Source: UBA1924 sp963976625
GTDB taxonomy: Bacteria > Planctomycetota > Phycisphaerae > Phycisphaerales > UBA1924
Direction: 5' to 3'
Assembly (NCBI GenBank): GCA_963976625.1
Contig: CAXBLA010000006.1
Span: 61,283-125,282 of the forward strand
Length of the DNA: 64,000 nt
Below, piece after piece: positions 9,379-19,283 of the stretch. The notes below the pieces were generated by a model, which saw only the letters and a list, made by a program, of their open reading frames with translations, was not told the origin of the DNA and ran no database searches. Numbering within the stretch: the stretch's first letter is position 1; every line of letters starts with the position of its first letter. A program made the position numbers and the translations under genes.

Positions 9379-10254
9379 TTAGGGTGCGGCGGTTCGCTTG
9401 GGGGCGATCGCGAAGAAGAAGGATACGAGCAGGAGCAGGAACCCGGTGGCCGTGGCGGGCAGGGTCCAGCCAGAGACACGCAGGGCTTGGCGTTCGTGCG
9501 TGATCGCGGGTGCTCGGGGCATGACTTTGAGGGCCGCCCCGTATTGCCAGGTGTATTCGCGGAGTTCATCATCGCCCCGTTGCGGGATTGGATCGCCCTT
9601 GAGTTTGGCGTTGTTCTGTCGGCGGGCGAGGCTCTTGCCGCTCTCTGGGTAGCGTTTGACCTCGTGGGTGATGGTGCCGTCGCGGTGGAACTCGTAGCAA
9701 TCGAATCGCCACTGCTCGCGGTGGACATCGGCGGTGCTCGCGTTCTTTTCGTGCTCGATGCCCTCGAAGCGTGGTGCCTTGGCGGGTTCGATGCCGAAGG
9801 GTGTGCGGGTGATGATCCCGAGCCTTGGCTTGATCTCGTCACTCATGAGCTTGGCTTCGAACTCTTGCATCGACATGCCCGAGCGGTCGGCGAAGAGCGA
9901 GATGGTGAGCCAGTCCTTCTGGCGATCGTAGAGATCGGGCAGGGGCTGGACGGGGGGGACGGCGACATCGAGGACGAGTTCTTGATCGCCGAAGGTGACG
10001 ACGATGACGGCTTTGTCGTCTCGGGTCTCCTCGACGACGGTCACCGGTCGCCCGGCGTAGGTGAACGAGGGGCTTGTTGCTTGGATGAAGGCGAAGAGCG
10101 GGTTGTCGTTGGTGTCGTTGTAGTTGGCGATGCGCTTGGCTAGCGAGAAGCCCGAGACGGCGATGAGCGCGATCGACACCACGACCAGCACCCACCAGAA
10201 CACCCGGGACTCATGCTTTGAGGGGCTTTGCGCGGGTGTGGCTTGGTCTGACAT
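9379..10254 (-). CDS. Unknown two-TM protein at end of the cytochrome oxidase operon
   Basis: A 291-aa protein not recognised as any known family. Start at the ATG encoding MSDQATPAQ; the open frame continues upstream with Ser/Thr-rich shadow sequence. An N-terminal membrane segment (VFWWVLVVVSIALIAVSGF, about 17-35), an approximately 200-residue extracytoplasmic domain with few cysteines, and a C-terminal membrane segment (ATATGFLLLLVSFFFAIAP) ending in basic KRTAAP. It lies 38 bases after the ctaF stop in the same direction as the oxidase genes, so it is probably the last cistron of the operon. It may be an accessory or assembly factor. Confidence 0.6.
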   Translation of the reverse strand: MSDQATPAQSPSKHESRVFWWVLVVVSIALIAVSGFSLAKRIANYNDTNDNPLFAFIQATSPSFTYAGRPVTVVEETRDDKAVIVVTFGDQELVLDVAVPPVQPLPDLYDRQKDWLTISLFADRSGMSMQEFEAKLMSDEIKPRLGIITRTPFGIEPAKAPRFEGIEHEKNASTADVHREQWRFDCYEFHRDGTITHEVKRYPESGKSLARRQNNAKLKGDPIPQRGDDELREYTWQYGAALKVMPRAPAITHERQALRVSGWTLPATATGFLLLLVSFFFAIAPKRTAAP

Positions 10255-10291
10255 TGTGTGCTCGATCTGGCGTGTCGTGAGGAACGCCGGC

Positions 10292-11062
10292 TTAGTGGCC
10301 GCCGCCGTGTGAGCCATCGGAGTGGTTCGATTCAGCCGCGGGGACATCGGAGAAGAGCCCGGGGGTGAGCCCGTGGCGTGGGTGGGACTCGTTGGCGGTT
10401 GAAACCTGGTCGTGGTGCCCGTAGCCGAGCTGCTCGAAGAAGTTGTGCTCGTCCATCGAGTCGCGGTGAACGGCGTGGCCGTCGTAGAAGTGCTCCCAGA
10501 AGGTGGCTTCTTGGCCCTTCTCACGGTAGTAGAGCAGGCCGTGCTCGTTCTCGTTGCCGTGCAGGCGTGAGTACTCGACGAGGCTGAGCCCGCCGGTGTT
10601 GATCTTGTTGGTGAGCAGGACGGAGAAATCCTCGTCGGCGGCTACGGCATCGAGCCCGGCGCTGGTGCCGCCTGCGGAGATCGCGGGCGCCTTGACGGGG
10701 TCAACCCAGTGGCGCGAGCCTAGGTCGATCATCGAGAAGGTGAGGAAGAGGGCGACGCAGAAGAGACAGAAGAGCAGGACGAAGGTGTTGAGGGCCTTGT
10801 CGTACTTGAGCTGCATGAAGAAGGCGGCGACGAGGATCGCCTTGACCGTGGCGATGGACATCGCGCCGGCGATGTTGATCCACTTGGGCAGCTTGATCTC
10901 GAAGGCGGTCTCGACCCATTGCTCAAAGTTGTAGAACCCGACGGTGAGCGCGGTCAGGATCAGCAGGGCCGCGAGGATCCCGACTTGCATCTTCCAGTTG
11001 GCGATGAAGTGCTCGTGATCGCCGTGGGCGTCGTGGGTTTGGGTGGTTGGTTGGTTGCTCAT
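10292..11062 (-). CDS. ctaF: Cytochrome c oxidase subunit IV family protein
   Basis: A 256-aa protein whose first about 120 residues match prokaryotic COX4/CtaF. A His-rich N-terminus (HDAHGDHEH) is followed by three membrane helices: MQVGILAALLILTALTVGF, INIAGAMSIATVKAILVAAFFMQLKYD (with the family's typical ATVKA..V..FFM pattern) and TFVLLFCLFCVALFLTFSMIDLGSRHW. The remaining about 130 residues are a polar, His-rich extension not usual for the family (typically about 100 aa). Downstream of ctaE in the operon. Confidence 0.85.
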   Translation of the reverse strand: MSNQPTTQTHDAHGDHEHFIANWKMQVGILAALLILTALTVGFYNFEQWVETAFEIKLPKWINIAGAMSIATVKAILVAAFFMQLKYDKALNTFVLLFCLFCVALFLTFSMIDLGSRHWVDPVKAPAISAGGTSAGLDAVAADEDFSVLLTNKINTGGLSLVEYSRLHGNENEHGLLYYREKGQEATFWEHFYDGHAVHRDSMDEHNFFEQLGYGHHDQVSTANESHPRHGLTPGLFSDVPAAESNHSDGSHGGGH

Positions 11063-11123
11063 GGTGTGGTCTCTTCGGGTCGTGAAATCATGTGGTGATC
11101 GGTTGCTGATTGATCGGTATGAA

Positions 11124-11825
11124 TCAGTGAATCAGGTACAGCAACGGGAAGAGGAAGATCCAGATCAGGTCGACGATGTGCCAGTAGAGGGCGGAGTTTT
11201 CGACGAGGGTGTACTGTGTGGGGCCGTAGGCTTGGTGACGCTGGGCGTACCAGAGCACGACGCCGAAGAGGATCGCCCCGACGATGACATGGAAGGCGTG
11301 GATCCCGGTGCCGACATAGTACAGGGACCACCAGAGGGGCTCGTGTACATCGTGGGCGTTTGGATACGAGAAGAACGCGCCGGGTGCTTTGCCCTGCGGG
11401 AGCTTGGCGAAATACTCAAACTTCAGCTTGATGAAAACAAAGAGCAGTGCACAGAAGATGGTCACAATGATGTTGATCTTGAACCAGAACTGCTTATCGA
11501 GCTGGGCCAGACGCACGGCGTTGGCCGCGGTCCATGACGAGATGAGCAGGACGGCGGTGTTGCCTGCCCCCATGCGCCAGTCGAGGTAGTGTGAGCCGTT
11601 GGCCCATGCTTCTGGGTAGAGCATGCGGAAGATGGCGTATCCACAGAAGATCCCCGCGAAGAGCAGGACTTCGGTCGAGAGGAAGAGCCACATCCCGAGC
11701 TTCGCGGCGTCGAACTCTTCGTCGCCCGAGCGCCAGTGCGGCTCGTGCTTGCGGTTGCGCCAGTGCTTGGGGCTCTGGAGGATGCGTGCGGGGACGCCGG
11801 AGGTGTTGGTGTCAATCGTGGTCAT
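11124..11825 (-). CDS. ctaE: Cytochrome c oxidase subunit III
   Basis: A 233-aa heme-copper oxidase subunit III. It starts with a short polar leader, then KLGMWLFLSTEVLLFAGIFCGYAIFR with the conserved Glu in the second part of the first helix, a hallmark of the family. Later motifs WSLYYVGTGIHAFHVIVGAILFGVV and YWHIVDLIWIFLFPLLYLIH are standard. Five or more membrane segments are visible. It sits between ctaD and ctaF. Confidence 0.95.
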   Translation of the reverse strand: MTTIDTNTSGVPARILQSPKHWRNRKHEPHWRSGDEEFDAAKLGMWLFLSTEVLLFAGIFCGYAIFRMLYPEAWANGSHYLDWRMGAGNTAVLLISSWTAANAVRLAQLDKQFWFKINIIVTIFCALLFVFIKLKFEYFAKLPQGKAPGAFFSYPNAHDVHEPLWWSLYYVGTGIHAFHVIVGAILFGVVLWYAQRHQAYGPTQYTLVENSALYWHIVDLIWIFLFPLLYLIH

Positions 11826-11936
11826 GGTTTCGCCCTTTGTCGTTGCCCTTGGGCATCGGTTGGGAGGTCATACGGTGCTTGTCGAGCCGGGGTCGGCTAT
11901 GGGTCTGGGTCTAGTCATCCGATGCGTCGGAACCGG

Positions 11937-13730
11937 TCAGTGAGAGCCGGGATTCTCGGGCATCGGGTAGTCCTTTGGATCCCAGTGCGGCGGGACGACC
12001 TTGTCGAAGTCGTATGGGCCGTGGGTGACGAGGGGTTCGTGATGGAAGTTGTGCTCGATCGGTGGGGATGTGCATTCCCACTCGAGGGTGAGCCCGCCCC
12101 ACGGGTTGGCCGGTGCCTTGGCGCCCGCAAACAGCGAGTGGACAAAGACCGCCAGGTGGATCAGGAATCCGAGCAGCAGCAAGAGCGACCCGTAGGTCGA
12201 GAGCTGGTGGAGGAACTGGAACTCATCGACATAGTTGGCGTAGCGACGGGGCATGCCCTGTGTGCCCAGGAAGAACTGGGTGAAGAAGGTCAGGTTGAAC
12301 CCGAAGAACACGATGACGGTCGCGAGGATCGCGCCCGGCTCGTAGTACATCTTGCCGAACATCTTGGGCCACCAGTGGTGCAAGCCGCTCATGAACGCGA
12401 TCACGGTCCCGCCCATCATCACATAGTGGAAGTGGGCGACGACATAGTACGAGTCGTGCAGGTGCAGGTCGGTCGCCAGCGTGGCCAGCGGCAGCCCGGT
12501 GAGCCCGCCGATCGAGAAGGTGAAGAGGAACATCAGCGAGTAGAGCATCGGTGTGTTGAGGACGATCGAGCTCTTGTAGAGCGTCGCGATCCAGTTGAAG
12601 ATCTTGATCGCTGTCGGGATAGCCACAAGGAAGGTGAGCCCCGAGAACAGGATCGCGGCCAGCTCGCCCATGGCGGTAAAGATATGGTGGCCCCACACGA
12701 GGAAGGACACGCCGGCGATACCCAGCGAGGAGAACGCGATCGCGCGGTACCCGAAGATATGCTTGCGCGAATGCACGGCGAGCACCTCGGAGATGATGCC
12801 CATGCCGGGCAGGATCATCACATACACCACGGGGTGGGAGTAGAACCAGAAGAAGTGCTGGTAGAGCACCGGATCGCCGCCGAGGGCGGGATCGAAGATG
12901 CCGATGTGCATCAGGCGTTCGAACATGAGCAGCAGCAGCGTGATCCCGATGACGGGTGTCGCCAGGACCTGGATAATCGAGGTCGCGTAGAGCGCCCAGA
13001 TCATCAGCGGCATATCGAACCAGCCCATTCCCGGAGCCCGGAGCTTGTGGACGGTCACGACGAAGTTCAAACCAGTGAGGATCGAGGAGAACCCGAGGAT
13101 GAAGGCGGCCAAGACCATCAGCACCACACGCCAGTGGTCGGCGTCGGTCGTGGTGGAATACGGCGTGTAGAAGGTCCACCCGGTATCCACGCCGCCGAGC
13201 AGGATCGATCCGACCCCGAAGGTGCACCCGAAGAGGTAGATGTACCAGCTCATGAGGTTGAGCCTTGGGAAAGCCACATCCTTGGCCCCGAGCATAATGG
13301 GCAGGAAGAAGTTGCCCAGAGCCGCGGGGATCGCGGGGATAATGAACATGAAGACCATGATCGCCCCGTGGAGGGTGAACGCACGGTTGTAGATCTGTGT
13401 GCCCGACAAAGACTCGGCCAGGCCCATCGCGCCCAAGAGTTCCTTGAGGCTCTCGCCTGTGGTGACCTCGGTGGTGACGGTGTCGAGCGTGGTTGGATCG
13501 ACGGTCTCGGTGATGGTGGTCCGGATGGGATCGAGGAGCTCGTAGCGCACCGAGATCGCGGCCATCCCGCCCAGGAAGAACATGAAGAGGACGGCGAAGA
13601 GGTACATGACGCCGATCTTCTTGTGATCGACGGTCGATGCCCATTGCCAGATCTTGGCCATCATCCCGGGAGGGCCGCTGAAATAGGAGCCTTCTTCGTG
13701 GTGGGCTGTGTGTGTATCAAGCGTACTCAT
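11937..13730 (-). CDS. ctaD: Cytochrome c oxidase subunit I (A2-type, YSHP motif)
   Basis: A 597-aa catalytic subunit with 12 or more helices. Low-spin heme and binuclear centre ligands are visible: HGAIMVF early, FWFYSHPVVYVMILPGMG (CuB His and cross-linked Tyr region, about 12820-12855), the HHIFTAMG pair, and HDSYYVVAHFHYVMMGG near residue 430. The D-channel Glu of A1 enzymes (HPEVY) is replaced by Val, with YS just before HP, which is the signature of A2-type oxidases such as Thermus and Rhodothermus caa3. It overlaps the upstream ctaC by four bases (ATGA), which suggests translational coupling. Confidence 0.97.
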   Translation of the reverse strand: MSTLDTHTAHHEEGSYFSGPPGMMAKIWQWASTVDHKKIGVMYLFAVLFMFFLGGMAAISVRYELLDPIRTTITETVDPTTLDTVTTEVTTGESLKELLGAMGLAESLSGTQIYNRAFTLHGAIMVFMFIIPAIPAALGNFFLPIMLGAKDVAFPRLNLMSWYIYLFGCTFGVGSILLGGVDTGWTFYTPYSTTTDADHWRVVLMVLAAFILGFSSILTGLNFVVTVHKLRAPGMGWFDMPLMIWALYATSIIQVLATPVIGITLLLLMFERLMHIGIFDPALGGDPVLYQHFFWFYSHPVVYVMILPGMGIISEVLAVHSRKHIFGYRAIAFSSLGIAGVSFLVWGHHIFTAMGELAAILFSGLTFLVAIPTAIKIFNWIATLYKSSIVLNTPMLYSLMFLFTFSIGGLTGLPLATLATDLHLHDSYYVVAHFHYVMMGGTVIAFMSGLHHWWPKMFGKMYYEPGAILATVIVFFGFNLTFFTQFFLGTQGMPRRYANYVDEFQFLHQLSTYGSLLLLLGFLIHLAVFVHSLFAGAKAPANPWGGLTLEWECTSPPIEHNFHHEPLVTHGPYDFDKVVPPHWDPKDYPMPENPGSH

Positions 13731-14938
13731 GAATCACTCCCGGCTTCTGTCTCTGATTCGGTGGTTTCGGTGTCAGCCTCGGTGTCGACAGCTTCGCCCG
13801 CGTTCGGGTTGCGGTCCGAGAGCGTTTTGATGAAGGCGATCAGGTTATCGATGTCCTCGTCGCTGAGGATGCCCTGATAGCTGACCATCGCGGGGGCGAA
13901 CCCGTTGACGATCTTGGCGTTTGGATCGAGGATCGACTCGCGGTAGTAGTTGTCGTCACGCATGACGCTGGTGCCATCGGCGAGGGCGGCTTCGTAGCCG
14001 AATCCGAACTGGCCGTCGGCGTTCTTGACGGAGTTCCAGGTCGGGCCGACGAGGCGGGTGCCGTCGATCTGGTGGCAGGTCTTACAGACCTGGTTCCAGA
14101 TTTTCTCGCCAGCGTCTCTTGGCGAAAGCTTCACGCCCCAAGCAGCCATGCGTTGGTCGTAAGTTTCTTGCGGCACGATGCGGATGGTGGCGGCCATGCG
14201 GGAGTGGTCGTCGCCGCAGTATTCAGCGCAGAAGGCCCACATGTCGCGTCCGACGATCTCGGTGACCACGCCGTTCTCATCGGTGTAGTTGACGGTGTCG
14301 TTGGTGGTCAGGGCGGGTGTGCGGAAGTTGAACCCGGTGTAGCGGTTGGGGACGACATCCATCTTGGTGCGGTACTCGGGGATCCAGAAGGAGTGGATCA
14401 CATCGGTGGACATCATCCGGAGCTTCACATCGGTGTTCTCGGGCACATAGAAGATCGGGTAGTCGAGCCCCTTGCTCGTGGTGGTGGTCATGGTGCCTTC
14501 ATTGACATCGGTCTGATACGACAACGGCTGGTACTCATTCGAGGTCGCGCCATTGGGGTAGGTCGCGACCCATGACCATTTGGCGCCACGGATCTTGAGC
14601 TCGAGGGCGTCGTCTGGTGAGACGACCTTGGCGGCGTAGCCCTGGAAGCCGTAGATGAACATCACGAGCATGCTCGAAGACGGGATCACGGTCCAGAGGA
14701 TCTCGATGTGCAGGTTGTGGTGCGGGCTCGGCTGCGCGGGCACACCGGGGCGCCGGCGGTACTTGATGACGAAGTACACCATCAGGGCCATCACCACGAT
14801 GAATGAGAAGATCGAGAACCAGGTGATCATCAGGAAGAGCCCATCGGACCACGCCGCCGCCTCGGAGGGGGCTGGCTGGTCGCCGAAGAAGATCTCTTGG
14901 AGGATATCTGGTTGTGCGCTTGCGAGCGTTGGCATCAT
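13727..14938 (-). CDS. ctaC: Cytochrome c oxidase subunit II with fused cytochrome c (caa3 type)
   Basis: A 403-aa subunit II. Two membrane segments (ITWFSIFSFIVVMALMVYFVI and ILWTVIPSSSMLVMFIYGF) precede a cupredoxin domain. The CuA site reads CAEYCGDDHSRM, with the upstream His in STDVIHSFWIPEY. A cytochrome c domain follows, with CKTCH and a distal Met region (GFAPAMVSYQG), so this is a caa3-type oxidase that accepts electrons directly through the fused heme. The C-terminal tail is acidic and Thr/Glu-rich. The start overlaps the SCO stop by four bases. Confidence 0.96.
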   Translation of the reverse strand: MMPTLASAQPDILQEIFFGDQPAPSEAAAWSDGLFLMITWFSIFSFIVVMALMVYFVIKYRRRPGVPAQPSPHHNLHIEILWTVIPSSSMLVMFIYGFQGYAAKVVSPDDALELKIRGAKWSWVATYPNGATSNEYQPLSYQTDVNEGTMTTTTSKGLDYPIFYVPENTDVKLRMMSTDVIHSFWIPEYRTKMDVVPNRYTGFNFRTPALTTNDTVNYTDENGVVTEIVGRDMWAFCAEYCGDDHSRMAATIRIVPQETYDQRMAAWGVKLSPRDAGEKIWNQVCKTCHQIDGTRLVGPTWNSVKNADGQFGFGYEAALADGTSVMRDDNYYRESILDPNAKIVNGFAPAMVSYQGILSDEDIDNLIAFIKTLSDRNPNAGEAVDTEADTETTESETEAGSDS

Positions 14939-15918
14939 GACACATGACCTGTATGTGCTCGGGCGAACGAGCCCGAGGAGGTTGTTGATGAGTGTGAATC
15001 GTTATCGTCCTCGTCGCCGTTGGCTTCGAGCCCGGCTGCGAGTTTGGCTTGGTACAGGCGTCGGCGGACGCGCTCGCCCATAAAGAGCAGCGTGAGCCCG
15101 ATGATCAGCAGCACTAGGGTGAGCAGCGCCCCCACTTGCATGACCCGGAAGGCCTGGATCGAGTACGCCCCGGCGAGTGGATCGAAGCGGTAGCAGAAGT
15201 GCAGCAGGCGATCGCCGAAGCTCTCGGCGATTTTGCCCTCTGATGCATCGAGCAGCGAGAGCTTGAGTTCTTGAGGCGGGTAATCAAACCCGTGCATGTA
15301 CCGCGTGACCATGCCCTCGGGCGAGAGGATCATCAGCGAGATCGGGTGGGAGAAATCACCGTTGTCGAGCGGGTTGAACGCGAAGCCGATCGAGTTGACC
15401 AGTCGTTTGATGTTGACGGCGTCGCCCGTGTGGAACTTGATCCCGGCCCGGGCTTCGGGCTTGTCGCCCTGGTTGTACTCGCCCAGGAAGTTGGTGCGTT
15501 CGCCCAGGGCCATCGAGGTGGTCTCGGTGTTGTCGAAGCTGACGACCAAGAGGCGGAAGTCTTCGCCGGCGGTGTAGTCGAGTTCGTTGAGCGAACCCAC
15601 CAGCTGCGAGAGGACCACCGGGCAGACCACGGGGCACTCGTAGTACACCATGACGAGGATGACCGGGGTGTCGCCGTCGAAGTAGGTGCTCATCTCGACG
15701 GATTCACCGGCTGAGTTGGTGAAGGTCGCGTTGAGTGGCACGGCGTTTCCGAGTTGCTCGGTGACGACGACGCCGTTGAGTTCCTTGACCTCGTCACGAT
15801 CGAGCAGTCGCTGGGCATGGGCCGACGGCCCGATCAACAGCACGCTCGCGAAGGCGAGGAGCAGGCATGCTTTCGCAGACCGGCTTGCTGACTGGATGGA
15901 TCGCGTGAATCGGTTCAT
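14935..15918 (-). CDS. SCO1/SenC family copper chaperone
   Basis: A 327-aa thioredoxin-fold protein that helps load copper into the CuA centre of CtaC, encoded immediately upstream of it. Signal peptide (LLLAFASVLLIGPSAHA), copper motif CPVVCP near residue 135 within VMVYYECPVVCPVVLSQL, and the later essential His in the MHGFDYPP region near 235. A C-terminal membrane helix (VGALLTLVLLIIGLTLLFMG) anchors the domain and is followed by a basic and then acidic tail. Start ATG; overlaps ctaC by four bases. Confidence 0.92.
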   Translation of the reverse strand: MNRFTRSIQSASRSAKACLLLAFASVLLIGPSAHAQRLLDRDEVKELNGVVVTEQLGNAVPLNATFTNSAGESVEMSTYFDGDTPVILVMVYYECPVVCPVVLSQLVGSLNELDYTAGEDFRLLVVSFDNTETTSMALGERTNFLGEYNQGDKPEARAGIKFHTGDAVNIKRLVNSIGFAFNPLDNGDFSHPISLMILSPEGMVTRYMHGFDYPPQELKLSLLDASEGKIAESFGDRLLHFCYRFDPLAGAYSIQAFRVMQVGALLTLVLLIIGLTLLFMGERVRRRLYQAKLAAGLEANGDEDDNDSHSSTTSSGSFARAHTGHVS

Positions 15919-15922
15919 TTGA

Positions 15923-16252
15923 TTAATCGTTGCTGTTCTGCGCGTACTCGGCGATGACGGTGTCCATCGCGCGATCGATCGGTTCTTCGATCATGGCGAA
16001 GGTGTCTTGCTTCTCTTCCCAGGTCACTTGAGCCGCGGTGGTCGTCTCATTGATCATGGACTTGTAGTTGCTCATGTAGTTGCGGAAGTACACCACCAGC
16101 ACGATGATGACGAAGAGCACGCCCAGCGTCATGACGATGATGGTGACGCCCATGGCTTTGGCGCTTGCCTGGGCGCCGTGGGCGAGTTGTGGTGCACCTT
16201 CTTCTGCGGTGTGCTGGTGCCAGTTGTCGTTTCCGTGTTCGTCAGCGCTCAT
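15923..16252 (-). CDS. Small single-TM protein between ActF and SCO
   Basis: A 109-aa protein with a His-rich N-terminus (DEHGNDNWHQH), one strong membrane helix (GVTIIVMTLGVLFVIIVLVVYF, about 35-56) and a short acidic C-terminal region. It lies four bases before the SCO start in the respiratory operon. No family is recognised. Size and position fit a small accessory subunit or assembly factor of alternative complex III or the caa3 oxidase; this is inferred from context only. Confidence 0.65.
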   Translation of the reverse strand: MSADEHGNDNWHQHTAEEGAPQLAHGAQASAKAMGVTIIVMTLGVLFVIIVLVVYFRNYMSNYKSMINETTTAAQVTWEEKQDTFAMIEEPIDRAMDTVIAEYAQNSND

Positions 16253-16415
16253 GGCTGTACCCTCCGGGGTGTTGGTCTTGCGGGCTCTTGCCCGGGTTGA
16301 CGGTGGTTTTGTTTTTGCCGGGCTTGGAGATGATCGTGGGCCCGGGTTGGTTTCGATTTCGGTTTCGGTCTTTGGTTTCGGTTCGTTTACGATTGCATTC
16401 GTTGCTCACGCGTGT

Positions 16416-17749
<1,334 letters not shown>

Positions 17750-17753
<4 letters not shown>

Positions 17754-18559
17754 CCTTCACCTCCGTCGTTGGTCGTCGCGAGGACGGGTTCCTCTGTGGT
17801 TTGATCTATTGGGCTGGTTTGGCCGATCCGGCGTCCTTTGGCATCGAAGGCCGTCTGGAGCGTGCGGATGTAGGCGACGATCGCCCAGGCGTCCTGCTGA
17901 TCCACGGCGTGCCCATAGGCGGGCATGCGGTTGGAGCCGTCGGGAGACCAGAGCCCCTCGCGGATGATGTGGAAGAGGTAGCCGTCGGAACCGAACTCGC
18001 CGGCCCGGTCGCGGTACTTGGCGTCGAGCAGGTTGATCGGGCGGACATTCATCAGGCGACCGACGGTGCCCGAATCATTGCCCAGGGCGTCGAAGCCGTG
18101 GCACATTGAGCAGTAGATGTTGTAGCGTTCTTGGCCGCGTTCGAGCAGGGCACGGTTGACCTCAACAGGCATGCGCTCGACATACTGGGGTGTTTCCGAT
18201 CCGGTCGAACCCGCGACGAGCCCGAAGTAGTAGGTCTCGTCGTCCTTGAGCTTGTCGGCCCGGTCCTTGGCGTAGTCATGGGCCCACTGATCGTCGCTGT
18301 CGGGGATCAGCGACTCGGCGCCGAAGGCGACGGTGCCGTCGACTGGCAGGCGCTGGGACTTGCCGTCCTCGAAGAACTGGGTGCCGCTCTGAGGCTTGAC
18401 CTTGGGCTGGTCGTCGAGGTCGGGGAAGAACTGACGCGGTGGCGAATCGGAGCGATCGCCGCGGCAGCCGCCGAGGACTGAACCCAATACAACGAGCCCG
18501 AGCATACATACGCGTGCGCCCGTGATCATTGTGGTGTTGGTGTTGACTGAATGGATCAT
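17750..18559 (-). CDS. actE: Alternative complex III cytochrome c subunit ActE
   Basis: A 269-aa mono-heme cytochrome c lipoprotein. An N-terminal hydrophobic segment ends in a lipobox (VLGGC). The heme motif is CSMCH near residue 154, followed by the distal Met region (NRMPAYGHAV) near 217. The preceding YVERMPVEVNRALLERGQERYNIYC segment is typical of ActE. It delivers electrons from ActB/ActA toward the oxidase. Overlaps actF by four bases. Confidence 0.9.
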
Positions 18560-18630
18560 GCTGAATCCTGTGGGTCTGTGTTTCGTACGGTTTGGTACGC
18601 GTTTAAATCAAACGGGTGATCGAATCCGGT

Positions 18631-19266
18631 TTAGCTCACATCCTCGATGAGGGTGATGTCCGAGCCGCCGGCGGCTTCGAGGAGCTGCTTGGTCTTGATG
18701 GGGTCGAAGTTGGGGTCGTTGGCCTCGATCGCGATGAAGAAGCGATCGTTGCCCACGCGGCTGAAACGCTCGTGCGAGAACAGCGGGTGGTGGAACCGGG
18801 GGAGCCCGTTGAGGGCCAGCATCCCGAAGATACACATAAACGCGGTCAAGAGCACCGCCAGCTCGAACATGATGGGCACGAACGGCTGCCAAGCTTCGAA
18901 GGGCTTGCCCTGCACCACGGTTGGGTACAGGAAGTACGAGGTGCCCCACTGCAGGAGGATCGCGATGGTCAAGCCGGTGAGGGCTGCGCCGCCGGCCATG
19001 AGCGGGAGCTTGGTGGTCTTGATACCCATCGCCTCTTCCATGTCGTGGATCGGGAACGGGGTGTGGACATCCCACTTCGAGTAGCCCGCGTCGCGGACCT
19101 GCTTGGCGGCCTTGAAGACCTTGGGGGTCTCGGAGAACTCGGCGACCATCCCGTAGACCGCGTTGCCCGATTCGGTAACGAACTTGGGCGCGGGCTTGCG
19201 GATGAGCATCGGGAAGTAATCGGCGGCGAAGGCCGAGGCTTCACTGAGTTTGTCTTTGATATTCAT
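18631..19266 (-). CDS. actD: Alternative complex III subunit ActD (DUF3341)
   Basis: A 211-aa subunit with the DUF3341 domain. The segment AAKQVRDAGYSKWDVHTPFPIHDMEEAMG is characteristic. Two membrane helices follow (LPLMAGGAALTGLTIAILLQW and VPIMFELAVLLTAFMCIFGML), and the C-terminus returns to a soluble region (RFFIAIEANDPNFD). It lies between actC and actE, 17 bases after actC. Confidence 0.92.
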   Translation of the reverse strand: MNIKDKLSEASAFAADYFPMLIRKPAPKFVTESGNAVYGMVAEFSETPKVFKAAKQVRDAGYSKWDVHTPFPIHDMEEAMGIKTTKLPLMAGGAALTGLTIAILLQWGTSYFLYPTVVQGKPFEAWQPFVPIMFELAVLLTAFMCIFGMLALNGLPRFHHPLFSHERFSRVGNDRFFIAIEANDPNFDPIKTKQLLEAAGGSDITLIEDVS

Positions 19267-19283
19267 ATCCAGTGTCCCCTTTC

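Noticed and set aside
11736..13877. A 713-residue plus-strand open frame opposite the oxidase genes
   Set aside because: It is the antisense shadow of ctaD (His/Glu/Asp-rich translation typical of high-GC shadow frames); ctaD has all catalytic motifs and operon context.
16340..16400. TTTCGG-like low-complexity stretch between ActF and the 109-aa gene
   Set aside because: Imperfect short repeats only; no defined unit or structure, so treated as spacer.
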